From Halobacteroidaceae bacterium (GTDB taxonomy: Bacteria > Bacillota > Halanaerobiia > B1SED10-174), in NCBI GenBank assembly GCA_003550445.1, contig PUKG01000124.1, forward strand, positions 1 to 11,108: a stretch of DNA of 11,108 nt, in the 5' to 3' direction. How positions within the stretch are numbered: the stretch's first letter is position 1; each line of letters opens with the position of its first letter. Under the pieces are notes generated by a model, which was not told where the DNA came from, did not search any database, and worked only from the letters and a program-made list of their open reading frames with translations. The position numbers and the translations under genes were made by a program. Below, in pieces: positions 1 to 6,822 of the stretch.

Positions 1-849
1 TATTCCTGGAAAGAAGGAGAAGAAACCAAAATTACCTCCCTGAACCAGGATTACCTCCAGGAAAAAGAAATAATTGCCCCTGAACCTTTCCCGGTTAAAA
101 CTGATGACGGGAGGGAACTTGAAGCCTGGATAATTAAACCCCCTGGTTTCAATCCCGGAGAAAAATATCCGGTTATCCTGGAAATCCACGGAGGGCCAAA
201 AACAATATATGGTCCGGTTTTTTTCCATGAAATGCAGACCCTTGCTGCCGCAGGATGGGCAGTTGTTTTCAGTAATCCCAGGGGTAGTGATGGTCGGGGC
301 AATGAATTCGCCGATATTCGTGGAGATTATGGAAACAGGGATTACAAGGACCTTATGGAGGTTGTTGATACCGCTCTGGAAAAATTCCCCTGGCTGGATG
401 AAAACCGAATGGGGGTTGCCGGAGGATCTTACGGGGGTTTTATGACCAACTGGATTATTGGACATACGGATAAATTTAAAGCCGCAGTTTCCCAGAGGAG
501 CATTTCAACCTGGGTGTCTATGTATGGAACTACTGATATTGGGTTTTTCTTTGTTCCCGACCAGATTGGGGCAGATCCCTGGCAGGATGTGGAAAAGCTG
601 TGGAAGCACTCTACCCTTGCTTATGCCAATCGGGTGAAAACTCCGACCCTATTTATTCATGCCGAGGAAGATTACCGCTGCTGGCTCGTGGAAAGCCTGC
701 AGATGTTCACAGCCCTTAAAAACCGGGGTGTTCCTACCAGGGCATGTATTTTCAAAGGAGAAAACCATGAGCTTTCCAGGTCCGGAAAACCAAAAAACCG
801 CCTGCGGCGGTTGGAAGAGTTTAAGAAGTGGTTTGAAAAATACCTGTAG
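1..849 (+). CDS. S9 family (acylaminoacyl/prolyl oligopeptidase-type) serine peptidase, 3' part
   Basis: The reading frame is open from base 1, so the gene starts upstream. The 282 visible residues are the C-terminal alpha/beta-hydrolase domain; the N-terminal beta-propeller expected in this family is outside the window. Visible landmarks are the HGGP oxyanion-side motif, the nucleophile Ser143 in GGSYGG, Asp224 in HAEEDYR, and His256 in GENHELSRSGKP, which together form a complete Ser-Asp-His triad in the usual order. Family members are mostly cytosolic oligopeptidases that cut short peptides or release N-acylated residues; which of these applies cannot be told from this part. The gene ends at TAG (847-849) and is followed by a terminator, so it closes its own transcription unit and is not part of the peptide-transport operon downstream, though its activity fits the peptide theme of the region. 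Confidence 0.93.
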   Translation, partial: YSWKEGEETKITSLNQDYLQEKEIIAPEPFPVKTDDGRELEAWIIKPPGFNPGEKYPVILEIHGGPKTIYGPVFFHEMQTLAAAGWAVVFSNPRGSDGRGNEFADIRGDYGNRDYKDLMEVVDTALEKFPWLDENRMGVAGGSYGGFMTNWIIGHTDKFKAAVSQRSISTWVSMYGTTDIGFFFVPDQIGADPWQDVEKLWKHSTLAYANRVKTPTLFIHAEEDYRCWLVESLQMFTALKNRGVPTRACIFKGENHELSRSGKPKNRLRRLEEFKKWFEKYL

Positions 850-860
850 TATAACCTTCT

Positions 861-876
861 TTTGATTTAAATCAAA
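861..876. repeat. Perfect 16-bp palindrome resembling an FNR/CRP-family box
   Basis: TTTGATTTAAATCAAA is a perfect inverted repeat and contains TTGAT-N4-ATCAA, the classical FNR-type consensus. It lies just after the S9 peptidase stop and before the terminator, between convergent genes, so it is not near any promoter I can identify. It may be accidental or a read-through hairpin rather than an operator. Confidence 0.4.
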
Positions 877-887
877 GATAAGGATAG

Positions 888-930
888 AAAAAAAGGGAGC
901 TGTCTCTTCTGGACAGTTCCCTTATTTTTT
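888..930. terminator. Bidirectional intrinsic terminator between S9 peptidase and tatA-like gene
   Basis: GGGAGCTGTC (895-904) pairs with GACAGTTCCC (912-921) with one G-T wobble and a 7-base loop, and flanking AA/TT pairs extend the stem. On the plus strand a T-rich run (925-930) follows. On the minus strand the seven A at 888-894 become a T7 tract, so the same hairpin can end both convergent genes. The stop codon of the minus-strand gene (922-924) touches the stem. Confidence 0.85.
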
Positions 931-1062
931 GGTTTCTTTTTTAAACTCTTTAAAACCTCGGGCAATATTTTTCCCTATTTCCGGCAATTTTTTGTGAGAA
1001 AAAATAATAAGGGCCAGAATTAAAAGTATAGCCAGTTCTAAAGGGCCGATTTGTCCCATCAT
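922..1062 (-). CDS. tatA: Short TatA/TatE-like twin-arginine translocase subunit
   Basis: This 46-residue protein begins MMGQIGPLELAILLILAL and has the TatA order of parts: a polar Glu near the N-terminus (E9), one transmembrane helix (about residues 8-22), a hinge, then an amphipathic helix LPEIGKNIARGFKEFKKE and a Lys-rich end. TatA proteins oligomerise in the inner membrane and, with TatC, move folded proteins carrying twin-arginine signals. GGGAGGAA (1068-1075, read on the minus strand) sits 7 bases upstream of the first ATG, supporting that start; the second ATG is also possible. Two features are odd: the tail is much shorter than in usual TatA proteins, and the hinge reads FSHKKLPEIG where the family normally has FGPKKLPE(L/I)G. 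No tatC is visible. The identification rests on motif and topology recognition. Confidence 0.82.
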   Translation of the reverse strand: MMGQIGPLELAILLILALIIFSHKKLPEIGKNIARGFKEFKKETKK

Positions 1063-1188
1063 TAATGTTCCTCCCGGTAACGAAAAAATGGTTTTAATCT
1101 TTCTTCAATCTATTTCTCTCTAACTGCAGTATATTCCTTTTAGGTGAGAAAAATTACTTGGAAATTTCGATTTTCTTTAAGCTTTCTA

Positions 1189-1217
1189 TTGACAAAAAAA
1201 AGGTAGTCTTTTATAAT
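1189..1217 (+). promoter_or_regulatory. Consensus sigma-70/sigma-A promoter of the peptide-transport operon
   Basis: TTGACA (1189-1194) and TATAAT (1212-1217) are both perfect hexamers separated by exactly 17 bases. Transcription should start near 1224, leaving a leader of about 105 bases before the binding-protein start. A promoter this strong usually needs a repressor or another control, which matches the regulator genes nearby. Confidence 0.9.
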
Positions 1218-1219
1218 CG

Positions 1220-1263
1220 ATTTAACAAATAGTCAAAATAATTTATAATTAGCCAATTAACAA
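1220..1263 (+). promoter_or_regulatory. Candidate operator: ATTTAACAA next to the start site, with a second partial copy
   Basis: ATTTAACAA (1220-1228) begins two bases after TATAAT, and ATTAACAA recurs at 1256-1263, placing the shared TTAACAA 35 bases apart. The same ATTTAACAA lies at the identical offset behind the minus-strand promoter at 10270-10298. Protein bound here would cover the transcription start, so repression is the natural reading. The stretch is AT-rich, which raises the chance of coincidence. Confidence 0.45.
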
Positions 1264-1328
1264 GGTAGGTGAAATAATGTGCTAAAAGTTAAATAGGGTT
1301 GTTACTAAATTATGAAAGGGGAAAGAAA

Positions 1329-2888
1329 ATGAAAAAAAATCTTTTGGTTCCAGTGGTTTTTTCTATGCTTTTGTTATTTGGTTTGTTTACGGGATCGGCT
1401 TTTGCAGGTGCTTTGAGCATCTCCATTGCTGAAGAACCAAATTCTCTTGACCCCCATGAAACAATTATGGGAGGAGCGGTTGTAGTAATGTTTAACATTT
1501 ATGACCGTTTAACTTATATTGACCAGGATGGGCTCCCACAGGGATGGCTTGCTGAATCCTGGGAAGTAAGCGATGATGGCAAAGAAATATCTTTTAAAAT
1601 TAGGGAAGGCATTGATTTCCATGATGGAACTCCTTTAAATGCAGAAGCCGTGGCTTTTACTTTTAACCGCCTGATTGACCCTGAACAGGGAGCTCCTGCT
1701 CGTGCCCATATTGGACCTTTGAAAAGAGTTGAGGCAATATCAGATTATGAAGTTGTCTTTTATTATGATGCACCCTACGCTCCGGTTTTTTCTCAACTTG
1801 GTTCTCCTTATATGGGCATAGTTTCTCCGGCTGCAGTGGAAAAATATGGAGAAAATTATAGCCGAAATCCTGTTGGTTCGGGTCCCCTAAAAATGGGTGA
1901 GTGGAGACCGGGTTCGGAAATAATTCTTGAGAGGAATGATGATTACCAGACCTGGAGGTCGGATATCGAAAACCAGGGGCCTCTTAATTTTCCGAGGATG
2001 AGGATTAACTTTATCTCGGAGCCTGGCACTCAGATGGCTGCTTTACGGACTGGTGAGGTGCACGTTGTAACTAATGCCCCAATGGAATATATGTCTCGTT
2101 TTGAAGACAACCCCTACCTGGAACTTATGACAGATAAAGAGGGGACAAATATTAACCTGCTGGAATTTAATACCCACAAGCCCCCTTTTGATGATGTTAG
2201 AATGCGCCAGGTAATAGGATATGCAGTTAACATTGAGGAGATAATTCTTGGGGCATTGTCTGGAAATGCAACTCCAAATCGGAATCCCCTTCCAGTTGGA
2301 GTCCCGGGTTATGATCCCAGTATTGGAGAGGAATACGGTTATCACCATAATCCTGAGAGGGCCAGATCTCTCATGGAAGAAATGGGCTATACCAAAACTC
2401 CTCAGGGCTATGTTAATCAGGATGGAGAACTTCTGGAAATTATAATGTGGGTTCCCTCAACAAATACTGCGACCCGTTCAGCTGAAATTATCGTTTATCA
2501 ACTTCAGCAGATAGGGATTAATGTAAAAATGGAAGTTTACGAAACCGGAACATTGATCCCGGGTTTAAGCAGGGGAGAACATAATATGAATATTATTGCC
2601 TGGAGTTTTTGGGATGCAAGCCTTATGTCCATGCAGCTTTCAAGTCCTGGCTGGGTACAGATGTATGGAAACCCTGAGATTGATGAGATTTTAGAACAGA
2701 CTGATGTAACAATTGACCCTGCTGAACGAATGGAAGTTATAGCTAAGGCTCAAAAAGCGCTTCTTGAAGATGCGGCAATTATTCCCCTTTTTACAGCCTG
2801 GGGAAGTGTTGCCCACCGGTCAGAGGTTGAAGGTTTAAAAAATGATGTGGTTGGAATTCTTTATAACGACGTTATTATTAACGATTAA
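1329..2888 (+). CDS. Peptide/nickel-type ABC transporter extracellular substrate-binding protein
   Basis: The 519-residue product belongs to the family-5 extracellular solute-binding proteins (SBP_bac_5, the DppA/OppA type), which capture peptides or related ligands outside the inner membrane and deliver them to the permeases encoded just downstream. A Sec signal peptide (MKKN, hydrophobic core, then GSAFA with cleavage likely after Ala26) is followed by the family opening ISIAEEPNSLDPHET. Other family phrases are LAESWEVSDDGKEISFKIREGIDFHDGTPL (in parts), the FTFNRL stretch and NPVGSGP(L/Y). The frame could extend to a TTG at 1299, but the ATG at 1329 follows AAAGGGGAAAG and starts a proper signal peptide, so I chose it. 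No Cys follows the signal, so this is not a lipoprotein. Length is normal for the family. The ligand cannot be assigned. Confidence 0.95.
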   Translation: MKKNLLVPVVFSMLLLFGLFTGSAFAGALSISIAEEPNSLDPHETIMGGAVVVMFNIYDRLTYIDQDGLPQGWLAESWEVSDDGKEISFKIREGIDFHDGTPLNAEAVAFTFNRLIDPEQGAPARAHIGPLKRVEAISDYEVVFYYDAPYAPVFSQLGSPYMGIVSPAAVEKYGENYSRNPVGSGPLKMGEWRPGSEIILERNDDYQTWRSDIENQGPLNFPRMRINFISEPGTQMAALRTGEVHVVTNAPMEYMSRFEDNPYLELMTDKEGTNINLLEFNTHKPPFDDVRMRQVIGYAVNIEEIILGALSGNATPNRNPLPVGVPGYDPSIGEEYGYHHNPERARSLMEEMGYTKTPQGYVNQDGELLEIIMWVPSTNTATRSAEIIVYQLQQIGINVKMEVYETGTLIPGLSRGEHNMNIIAWSFWDASLMSMQLSSPGWVQMYGNPEIDEILEQTDVTIDPAERMEVIAKAQKALLEDAAIIPLFTAWGSVAHRSEVEGLKNDVVGILYNDVIIND

Positions 2889-2891
2889 AGA

Positions 2892-2936
2892 AAGCAGGGG
2901 AATCAGTCCCGGGCTGGTTCCCCTGTTTACTTTTTT
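2892..2936 (+). terminator. Hairpin between binding protein and permease genes: terminator or attenuator
   Basis: CAGGGGAATCAG (2895-2906) pairs with CTGGTTCCCCTG (2914-2925) with one wobble and a 7-base loop, and three outer pairs extend the stem to about 15 bp. A T6 tract (2931-2936) follows. Between genes of one operon such a structure usually lowers expression of the permeases relative to the binding protein and protects the upstream mRNA end. Full termination here would need a separate permease promoter, and none is evident. Confidence 0.75.
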
Positions 2937-2954
2937 ATTCGAGGAGGTGAAGCT

Positions 2955-3878
2955 GTGCTTGAATATATTGCAAAAAGGGTTTTTCTAATGGTTCCAGTTT
3001 TAATTGGGATTTCTATCCTGGTTTTTTCCATGCGGGTTGTGGTTCCGGGAGATCCTGTTGATATTATGCTTTACGGTCAGCCGTCAACTGCTGAAAGCAG
3101 GGCTGAACTGAGAAGCTTTCTTGGTCTGGATAAACCCCTCCCCACACAATATTTTTTGTTTGTGGGCAATGCTTTAAGAGGGGATCTGGGAAGGTCTATT
3201 CAAACCCGACAACCGGTTGCTCTGGAAATAAAAAACCGCTTTCCCAATACTTTTAAACTAACCATATGTAGTTTGATAATTGCTGCCCTTTTGGGAGTAT
3301 TTACGGGGGTGCTTTCTGCAGTAAAAAAAGACACCTGGATTGATTTGGCAAGCATGGTGGCCTCTTTAATTGGGGTTTCAATGCCTGCTTTCTGGCTTGG
3401 ACTGATTTTGATGATGTTTTTTTCAGTAAACCTGGGGTGGTTTCCTGTTATGGGGAGTGATTCCTGGAAGCACCTGGTTCTCCCATCTCTTACTCTGGGT
3501 TTGATAGCCGCTGCAATTATATCAAGGATGACCAGATCATGTATGCTGGATGTTCTCCAAAAAGATTACATTAAAACAGCTCGTTCAAAGGGATTATCAG
3601 AAAGAAGAGTAATTTACAAGCACGCCTTGAGAAATGCTATGATCCCTGTTATTACAATAATTGGGCTGCAGTTTGGGTACCTTTTAGGGGGAGCAGTTAT
3701 TGTGGAGATTGTTTTTAATTACCCGGGAATTGGGGAAGCTGCCCTTAATGCAATAACCTGGAGGGATTTCCCGATGATCCAGGGGCTGGTCCTTTTTATT
3801 ACAGTTATTTTTGTATCCATAAACCTTGCAGTTGACGTTATTTATAGTTTTTTAAATCCACAAATTAGTTATGATTAA
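2955..3878 (+). CDS. Dipeptide/oligopeptide ABC transporter permease, DppB/OppB type
   Basis: This 307-residue inner-membrane protein is one of two permease halves that form the transport channel. The start MLEYIAKRVFLMVPVLIGISILVF is the classic first helix of the DppB/OppB/GsiC family. A periplasmic segment with LGLDKPLPTQYF and GDLGRS follows, then five further hydrophobic segments. The cytoplasmic EAA loop, which contacts the ATPase, is visible at about residues 205-227 (YIKTARSKGLSERRVIYKHA). NYPGIG near residue 255 and the ending DVIYSFLNPQI are also typical. GTG is the start codon, with GAGGAGGTGA (2941-2950) in front. The stop overlaps the ribosome-binding site of the next gene, so the two permeases are probably translated together. 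The substrate is not predictable from the permease. Confidence 0.95.
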   Translation: MLEYIAKRVFLMVPVLIGISILVFSMRVVVPGDPVDIMLYGQPSTAESRAELRSFLGLDKPLPTQYFLFVGNALRGDLGRSIQTRQPVALEIKNRFPNTFKLTICSLIIAALLGVFTGVLSAVKKDTWIDLASMVASLIGVSMPAFWLGLILMMFFSVNLGWFPVMGSDSWKHLVLPSLTLGLIAAAIISRMTRSCMLDVLQKDYIKTARSKGLSERRVIYKHALRNAMIPVITIIGLQFGYLLGGAVIVEIVFNYPGIGEAALNAITWRDFPMIQGLVLFITVIFVSINLAVDVIYSFLNPQISYD

Positions 3879-3885
3879 GGAGGTG
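3877..3885 (+). promoter_or_regulatory. Ribosome-binding site overlapping the upstream stop codon
   Basis: AAGGAGGTG starts inside the TAA stop (3876-3878) of the first permease and lies 5 bases before the GTG start of the second. This fixes the GTG at 3891 as start and suggests translational coupling of the two channel subunits. Confidence 0.8.
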
Positions 3886-3890
3886 TTAAG

Positions 3891-4769
3891 GTGACCGCAA
3901 AAAAACCAAACGTTGAAAAAAATATAGGCTTATCAGTAGGAAGATTAATGGTTAGACGTCTATGGAGAAAGGGAAGTGCCCGAATTGGGGGAGGGATAAT
4001 TTTATTATTAATATTAACTGCTATTTTGGCTCCTTTTATTGCTACCCACGATCCTTATGAGATGAATATAATAGGAAGACTTGAAGCTCCAGGGGGGGAG
4101 AATTTTTTAGGTACCGACGAAATGGGCAGGGACTTATTCAGCCGAATAGTTTATGGTTCCAGAATTACCCTGCAAATTGGGATCATCTCCGTGGGAATAT
4201 CCCTTGTTGCGGGAACCTTACTTGGTCTCCTTTCAGGTTACCTGGGGGGAACTTTTGATCTTTTGTTTATGCGCCTTGTGGATATTTTGATGGCCTTTCC
4301 TGGTTTTATTCTGGCCCTGGGAATTGTTGCAGTTCTGGGTCCCAGTTTGCAAAATGCGATGATAGCAGTAGGAATTTCTGGCATAGCGGGTTATATCCGA
4401 ACCGTAAGGGGGTCAACCCTGGAGATAAAACAGGAAGTATATATAGAAGCAATTAAAGCCCAGGGGGCAAAAAACAAGAGGATTCTTTTCAGACACATCC
4501 TCCCAAACATTATTTCCCCCGTCCTTGTTATGGCAACCCTACAGTTTCCGGCGGCAATTTTAAGTGCAGCAGGCTTAAGTTTTATTGGATTGGGTGCCCA
4601 GCCTCCAACTCCGGAATGGGGGGCCTTACTTGTTCGATCAAGGGTTTATGTTGAGCTTGCTCCCTGGTTGGTTAATTTCCCGGGACTGGCAATTCTTTTT
4701 TCCGTTCTGGGGTTCAATCTATTAGGGAATGCCGTTCGAGACGTATTTGATCCAAAATTAAAAAATTAG
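3891..4769 (+). CDS. Dipeptide/oligopeptide ABC transporter permease, DppC/OppC type
   Basis: The 292-residue product is the second channel subunit. It has a cytoplasmic N-terminus, a first membrane helix at about residues 32-52, and the strongly conserved family stretch FLGTDEMGRDLFSRIVYGSR (residues 72-91) after it. The EAA loop appears at about residues 184-206 (YIEAIKAQGAKNKRILFRHI, then LPN), and the end SFIGLGAQPPTPEWGALL plus GNAVRDVFDPKL is characteristic of DppC/OppC. It should pair with the upstream permease. In most Dpp/Opp operons one or two ATPase genes (DppD/DppF) come next, but here a serine hydrolase follows after 19 bases. The ATPases must be supplied from elsewhere in the genome if the transporter works. 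Confidence 0.95.
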   Translation: MTAKKPNVEKNIGLSVGRLMVRRLWRKGSARIGGGIILLLILTAILAPFIATHDPYEMNIIGRLEAPGGENFLGTDEMGRDLFSRIVYGSRITLQIGIISVGISLVAGTLLGLLSGYLGGTFDLLFMRLVDILMAFPGFILALGIVAVLGPSLQNAMIAVGISGIAGYIRTVRGSTLEIKQEVYIEAIKAQGAKNKRILFRHILPNIISPVLVMATLQFPAAILSAAGLSFIGLGAQPPTPEWGALLVRSRVYVELAPWLVNFPGLAILFSVLGFNLLGNAVRDVFDPKLKN

Positions 4770-4788
4770 GCTGCAGGAGGAAATAAAA

Positions 4789-6177
4789 ATGTCTGGGAAC
4801 AAAGTTAACTTTGAAGATTTTGCGGAAAAAATCCTTAAGGAAACCAAAACACCCGGAGGGGCAGTGATTGTTTCCCGGGGAGACAAGGTGGAATGCTTCT
4901 GGGCAAGTGGCTATCGAGATAACAAAGGGCGGGAAATAAATGAAAATACAATTTTTGGAATTGCTTCCCTTACCAAATCTATTACCGGAGTTGCAATTAT
5001 TCAGTTAGAAGAAAAGGGCTTTCTTTCTTTATCGGAACCTGTAAAAAAATACCTTCCAGGTTTTTCAATCCCTGGTTATGATGATAAAAAGGTCACTATC
5101 CACAATCTTCTTAATCATACCTCAGGCCTTCCTCCCCTGCCCTGTTTTAAATATTCTTTTTGGGGTAATACATCTCCAGATAAAGGTGAAGAAGAAAAAA
5201 ATCCACCTTACCCAATAAATTATTATGAGGAATTAGTTAACTTTATTGCCCGAGGAGATTTTGATTTGCTTGGTTCCCCGGGGGAAAACTCCAGTTATTC
5301 CAATGACGGGTATGCTCTTCTTGGTGCTATTATAGAGGAGATCAGTGGCCGAACCTATTCCCAGTATGTTGAAGAAAATATACTTGATCCCCTGGAAATG
5401 GAAAGAAGCACCTTTAGCCTTAAAAAGGTTTTAAATGATAATAACAGGACAACTCTGTATTATAAAAAAGGCGAGGAGATTTTTGATTCCCCTAACTGGC
5501 AGGAAGCTCCTCCTTTTTATGCAGCAGGCTCTCTAAAATCAACCCCGGGTGATATGATCAAATATACCCAGATGCTTGCCCAGGGAGGGCAATTAAAAGG
5601 TAGGAAATTGATTTCCAGGGAAGGGTTAGCAAAAATTACTGCCCCTGGAGTACCTTTCTCCTTAAAGAGTTATTACGGTTATGGATTCCATATTCAACCT
5701 TCTTACCACGGGTTCACCCTGGTAGACCATGGAGGGAACCTTAAGGGAGCCTCTTCTTATGCTGGCTTTGTTCCAGAAAAGGGGATTTCAGCAGTTGTTT
5801 TAACGAACCTGAGAGAGACCCCTGCGGGTAAAATCTGGTTAGGTGTAATAAATAAAATGCTTGGTTTGCCGGTTGAAACCCCTCGATTTGAATACAATAG
5901 AAGAAAGTGGGAAGAGAATCATCAAAAAAGATTTGCAGGGAATTATCACTCTGATGAGGGAGGAACCATTTTAGTTGAAAAAAAAGAAAATGGCCTTGTT
6001 TTAAAACTTGATGGCTCCGAGGTTTTTGATAAAGAATACCCTTTACAACCGGTCTCAAATGATACAGCGATTTGTTCTTTTGGAAACCTTGAGCTGGAAA
6101 TTGGATTTCTCTATGAAAGAAAAGAAGAGGCCAAAGCAGTTAGATTTGGAGGAAGAATTATAAAAAGAAAAAAATAA
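4789..6177 (+). CDS. Beta-lactamase-fold serine hydrolase (class C / DD-peptidase-like), cytosolic
   Basis: The 462-residue protein carries the three active-site motifs of the class C beta-lactamase/PBP4* superfamily (Pfam Beta-lactamase, PF00144): Ser60-Leu-Thr-Lys63 (nucleophile and base), Tyr170-Ser-Asn172, and His314-Gly-Gly316 in place of KTG. The catalytic domain spans about residues 8-362. A smaller beta-rich C-terminal domain (about 370-460, starting RFAGNYHS) resembles the lipocalin-like tail found on many such hydrolases. Family activities include D-aminopeptidase, D-stereospecific peptidase, esterase and DD-carboxypeptidase. There is no signal peptide or membrane segment, so it should act in the cytosol, unlike true beta-lactamases. 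It follows the permease gene by 19 bases with AGGAGG (4775-4780) ahead of the ATG, hence the same operon; a role in cleaving the imported compound is the natural inference. The exact reaction cannot be read. Confidence 0.9.
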   Translation: MSGNKVNFEDFAEKILKETKTPGGAVIVSRGDKVECFWASGYRDNKGREINENTIFGIASLTKSITGVAIIQLEEKGFLSLSEPVKKYLPGFSIPGYDDKKVTIHNLLNHTSGLPPLPCFKYSFWGNTSPDKGEEEKNPPYPINYYEELVNFIARGDFDLLGSPGENSSYSNDGYALLGAIIEEISGRTYSQYVEENILDPLEMERSTFSLKKVLNDNNRTTLYYKKGEEIFDSPNWQEAPPFYAAGSLKSTPGDMIKYTQMLAQGGQLKGRKLISREGLAKITAPGVPFSLKSYYGYGFHIQPSYHGFTLVDHGGNLKGASSYAGFVPEKGISAVVLTNLRETPAGKIWLGVINKMLGLPVETPRFEYNRRKWEENHQKRFAGNYHSDEGGTILVEKKENGLVLKLDGSEVFDKEYPLQPVSNDTAICSFGNLELEIGFLYERKEEAKAVRFGGRIIKRKK

Positions 6178-6224
6178 ACATATTGTTTGTAGAAAGGTAA
6201 AACAAAAAAGAAAGGGTTGGGCTT

Positions 6225-6773
6225 ATGGAGGGTGAAAGAATTAAGGAGGTAAGGAATAGAAAGGGTTATACCTTGCAAGAGCTTGCGGATAAAACAGGGA
6301 TAACTGCTAGCTATATTTCCCAGATAGAAAGAGGAATAAGGCACCCTTCCCTGGGATCTTTAAGGAAAATTGCTGAATGCCTGGAGGTGCCTGTTTTAGC
6401 CTTTATGATTAACAACGATGATAGTTTTATTATCCGAAAGCAAAACAGAAAAACCACCTACATGCCGGAAATTGAAACTGAATACCAGTTTATTACACCA
6501 ATTAGTTCTGACGAGAATATAAAACCCAATATGGTAGGGCTTTATGCAAAGCTTGAACCAGGAAAGTGGGTTTCCGAAAAGTTAATTTCCCATTCCGGGC
6601 AAGAAAGCATTCTGGTTTTAAAAGGAGAAATAGAAGTTCATTTGTATGATCAGGTAGCAAGGCTAAAAGAGGGAGATAGCTTTTATATTAGAGAAAATAT
6701 TCCCCATAATATTCTCTGTTCGGGAAAAGAAGAATCTATTTCAATTCACTATTTTTCGCCTCCAATTTATTAG
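6225..6773 (+). CDS. XRE-family HTH regulator with C-terminal cupin domain (paralogue 1)
   Basis: This 182-residue protein has an N-terminal helix-turn-helix of the Cro/C1 (XRE) type, about residues 4-60, with recognition helix TASYISQIERG (27-37) and the typical RHPSLGSLRKIAECLEVP stretch after it. A linker leads to a cupin barrel (about 100-180) with HSGQES (His123, Glu127), LVLKGEIEV and GDSFYIRENIPHN (His161). Proteins of this architecture, such as PuuR, bind DNA as oligomers and sense small molecules through the cupin. The ATG start matches the paralogue at 10340-10888 with no gaps over the full length; by hand count 117 of 182 residues are identical (64%). It lies 47 bases after the serine hydrolase with no terminator or clear promoter between, so it is probably the operon's own regulator. 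Effector and sign of control are unknown. Confidence 0.92.
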   Translation: MEGERIKEVRNRKGYTLQELADKTGITASYISQIERGIRHPSLGSLRKIAECLEVPVLAFMINNDDSFIIRKQNRKTTYMPEIETEYQFITPISSDENIKPNMVGLYAKLEPGKWVSEKLISHSGQESILVLKGEIEVHLYDQVARLKEGDSFYIRENIPHNILCSGKEESISIHYFSPPIY

Positions 6774-6810
6774 GGGATGATTTGTTTCGGTTTTCCTCTA
6801 ATTTCTTTTT

Positions 6811-6818
6811 GGAGGTGG
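6811..6818 (+). promoter_or_regulatory. Ribosome-binding site of the small CxxC protein
   Basis: GGAGGTGG is a strong Shine-Dalgarno match about 7 bases (from its GGAGG core) upstream of a TTG codon at 6823. It has no other reading frame to serve, so it is the main evidence that the short gene after it is translated. Confidence 0.65.
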
Positions 6819-6822
6819 GGTT

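Noticed and set aside
1128..1133. Possible -10 box (TATACT, minus strand) for the tatA-like gene
   Set aside because: The hexamer is good, but no recognisable -35 lies about 17 bases upstream, so I did not annotate a promoter.
1264..1287. Possible two-codon leader frame (ATG TGC TAA) behind AGGTAGGTG in the oppA leader
   Set aside because: The frame is too short to judge, no alternative hairpins typical of attenuation are visible around it, and such short frames are common by chance.
1299..1328. Ten-residue N-terminal extension of the binding protein from a TTG
   Set aside because: The extension would put charged residues before a normal signal peptide and has no ribosome site, whereas the ATG at 1329 has both a ribosome site and a proper signal start.
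2043..2348. 101-residue minus-strand open frame inside the binding-protein gene
   Set aside because: It lies wholly within a well-supported coding gene, has no start signals or motifs, and is a shadow frame.
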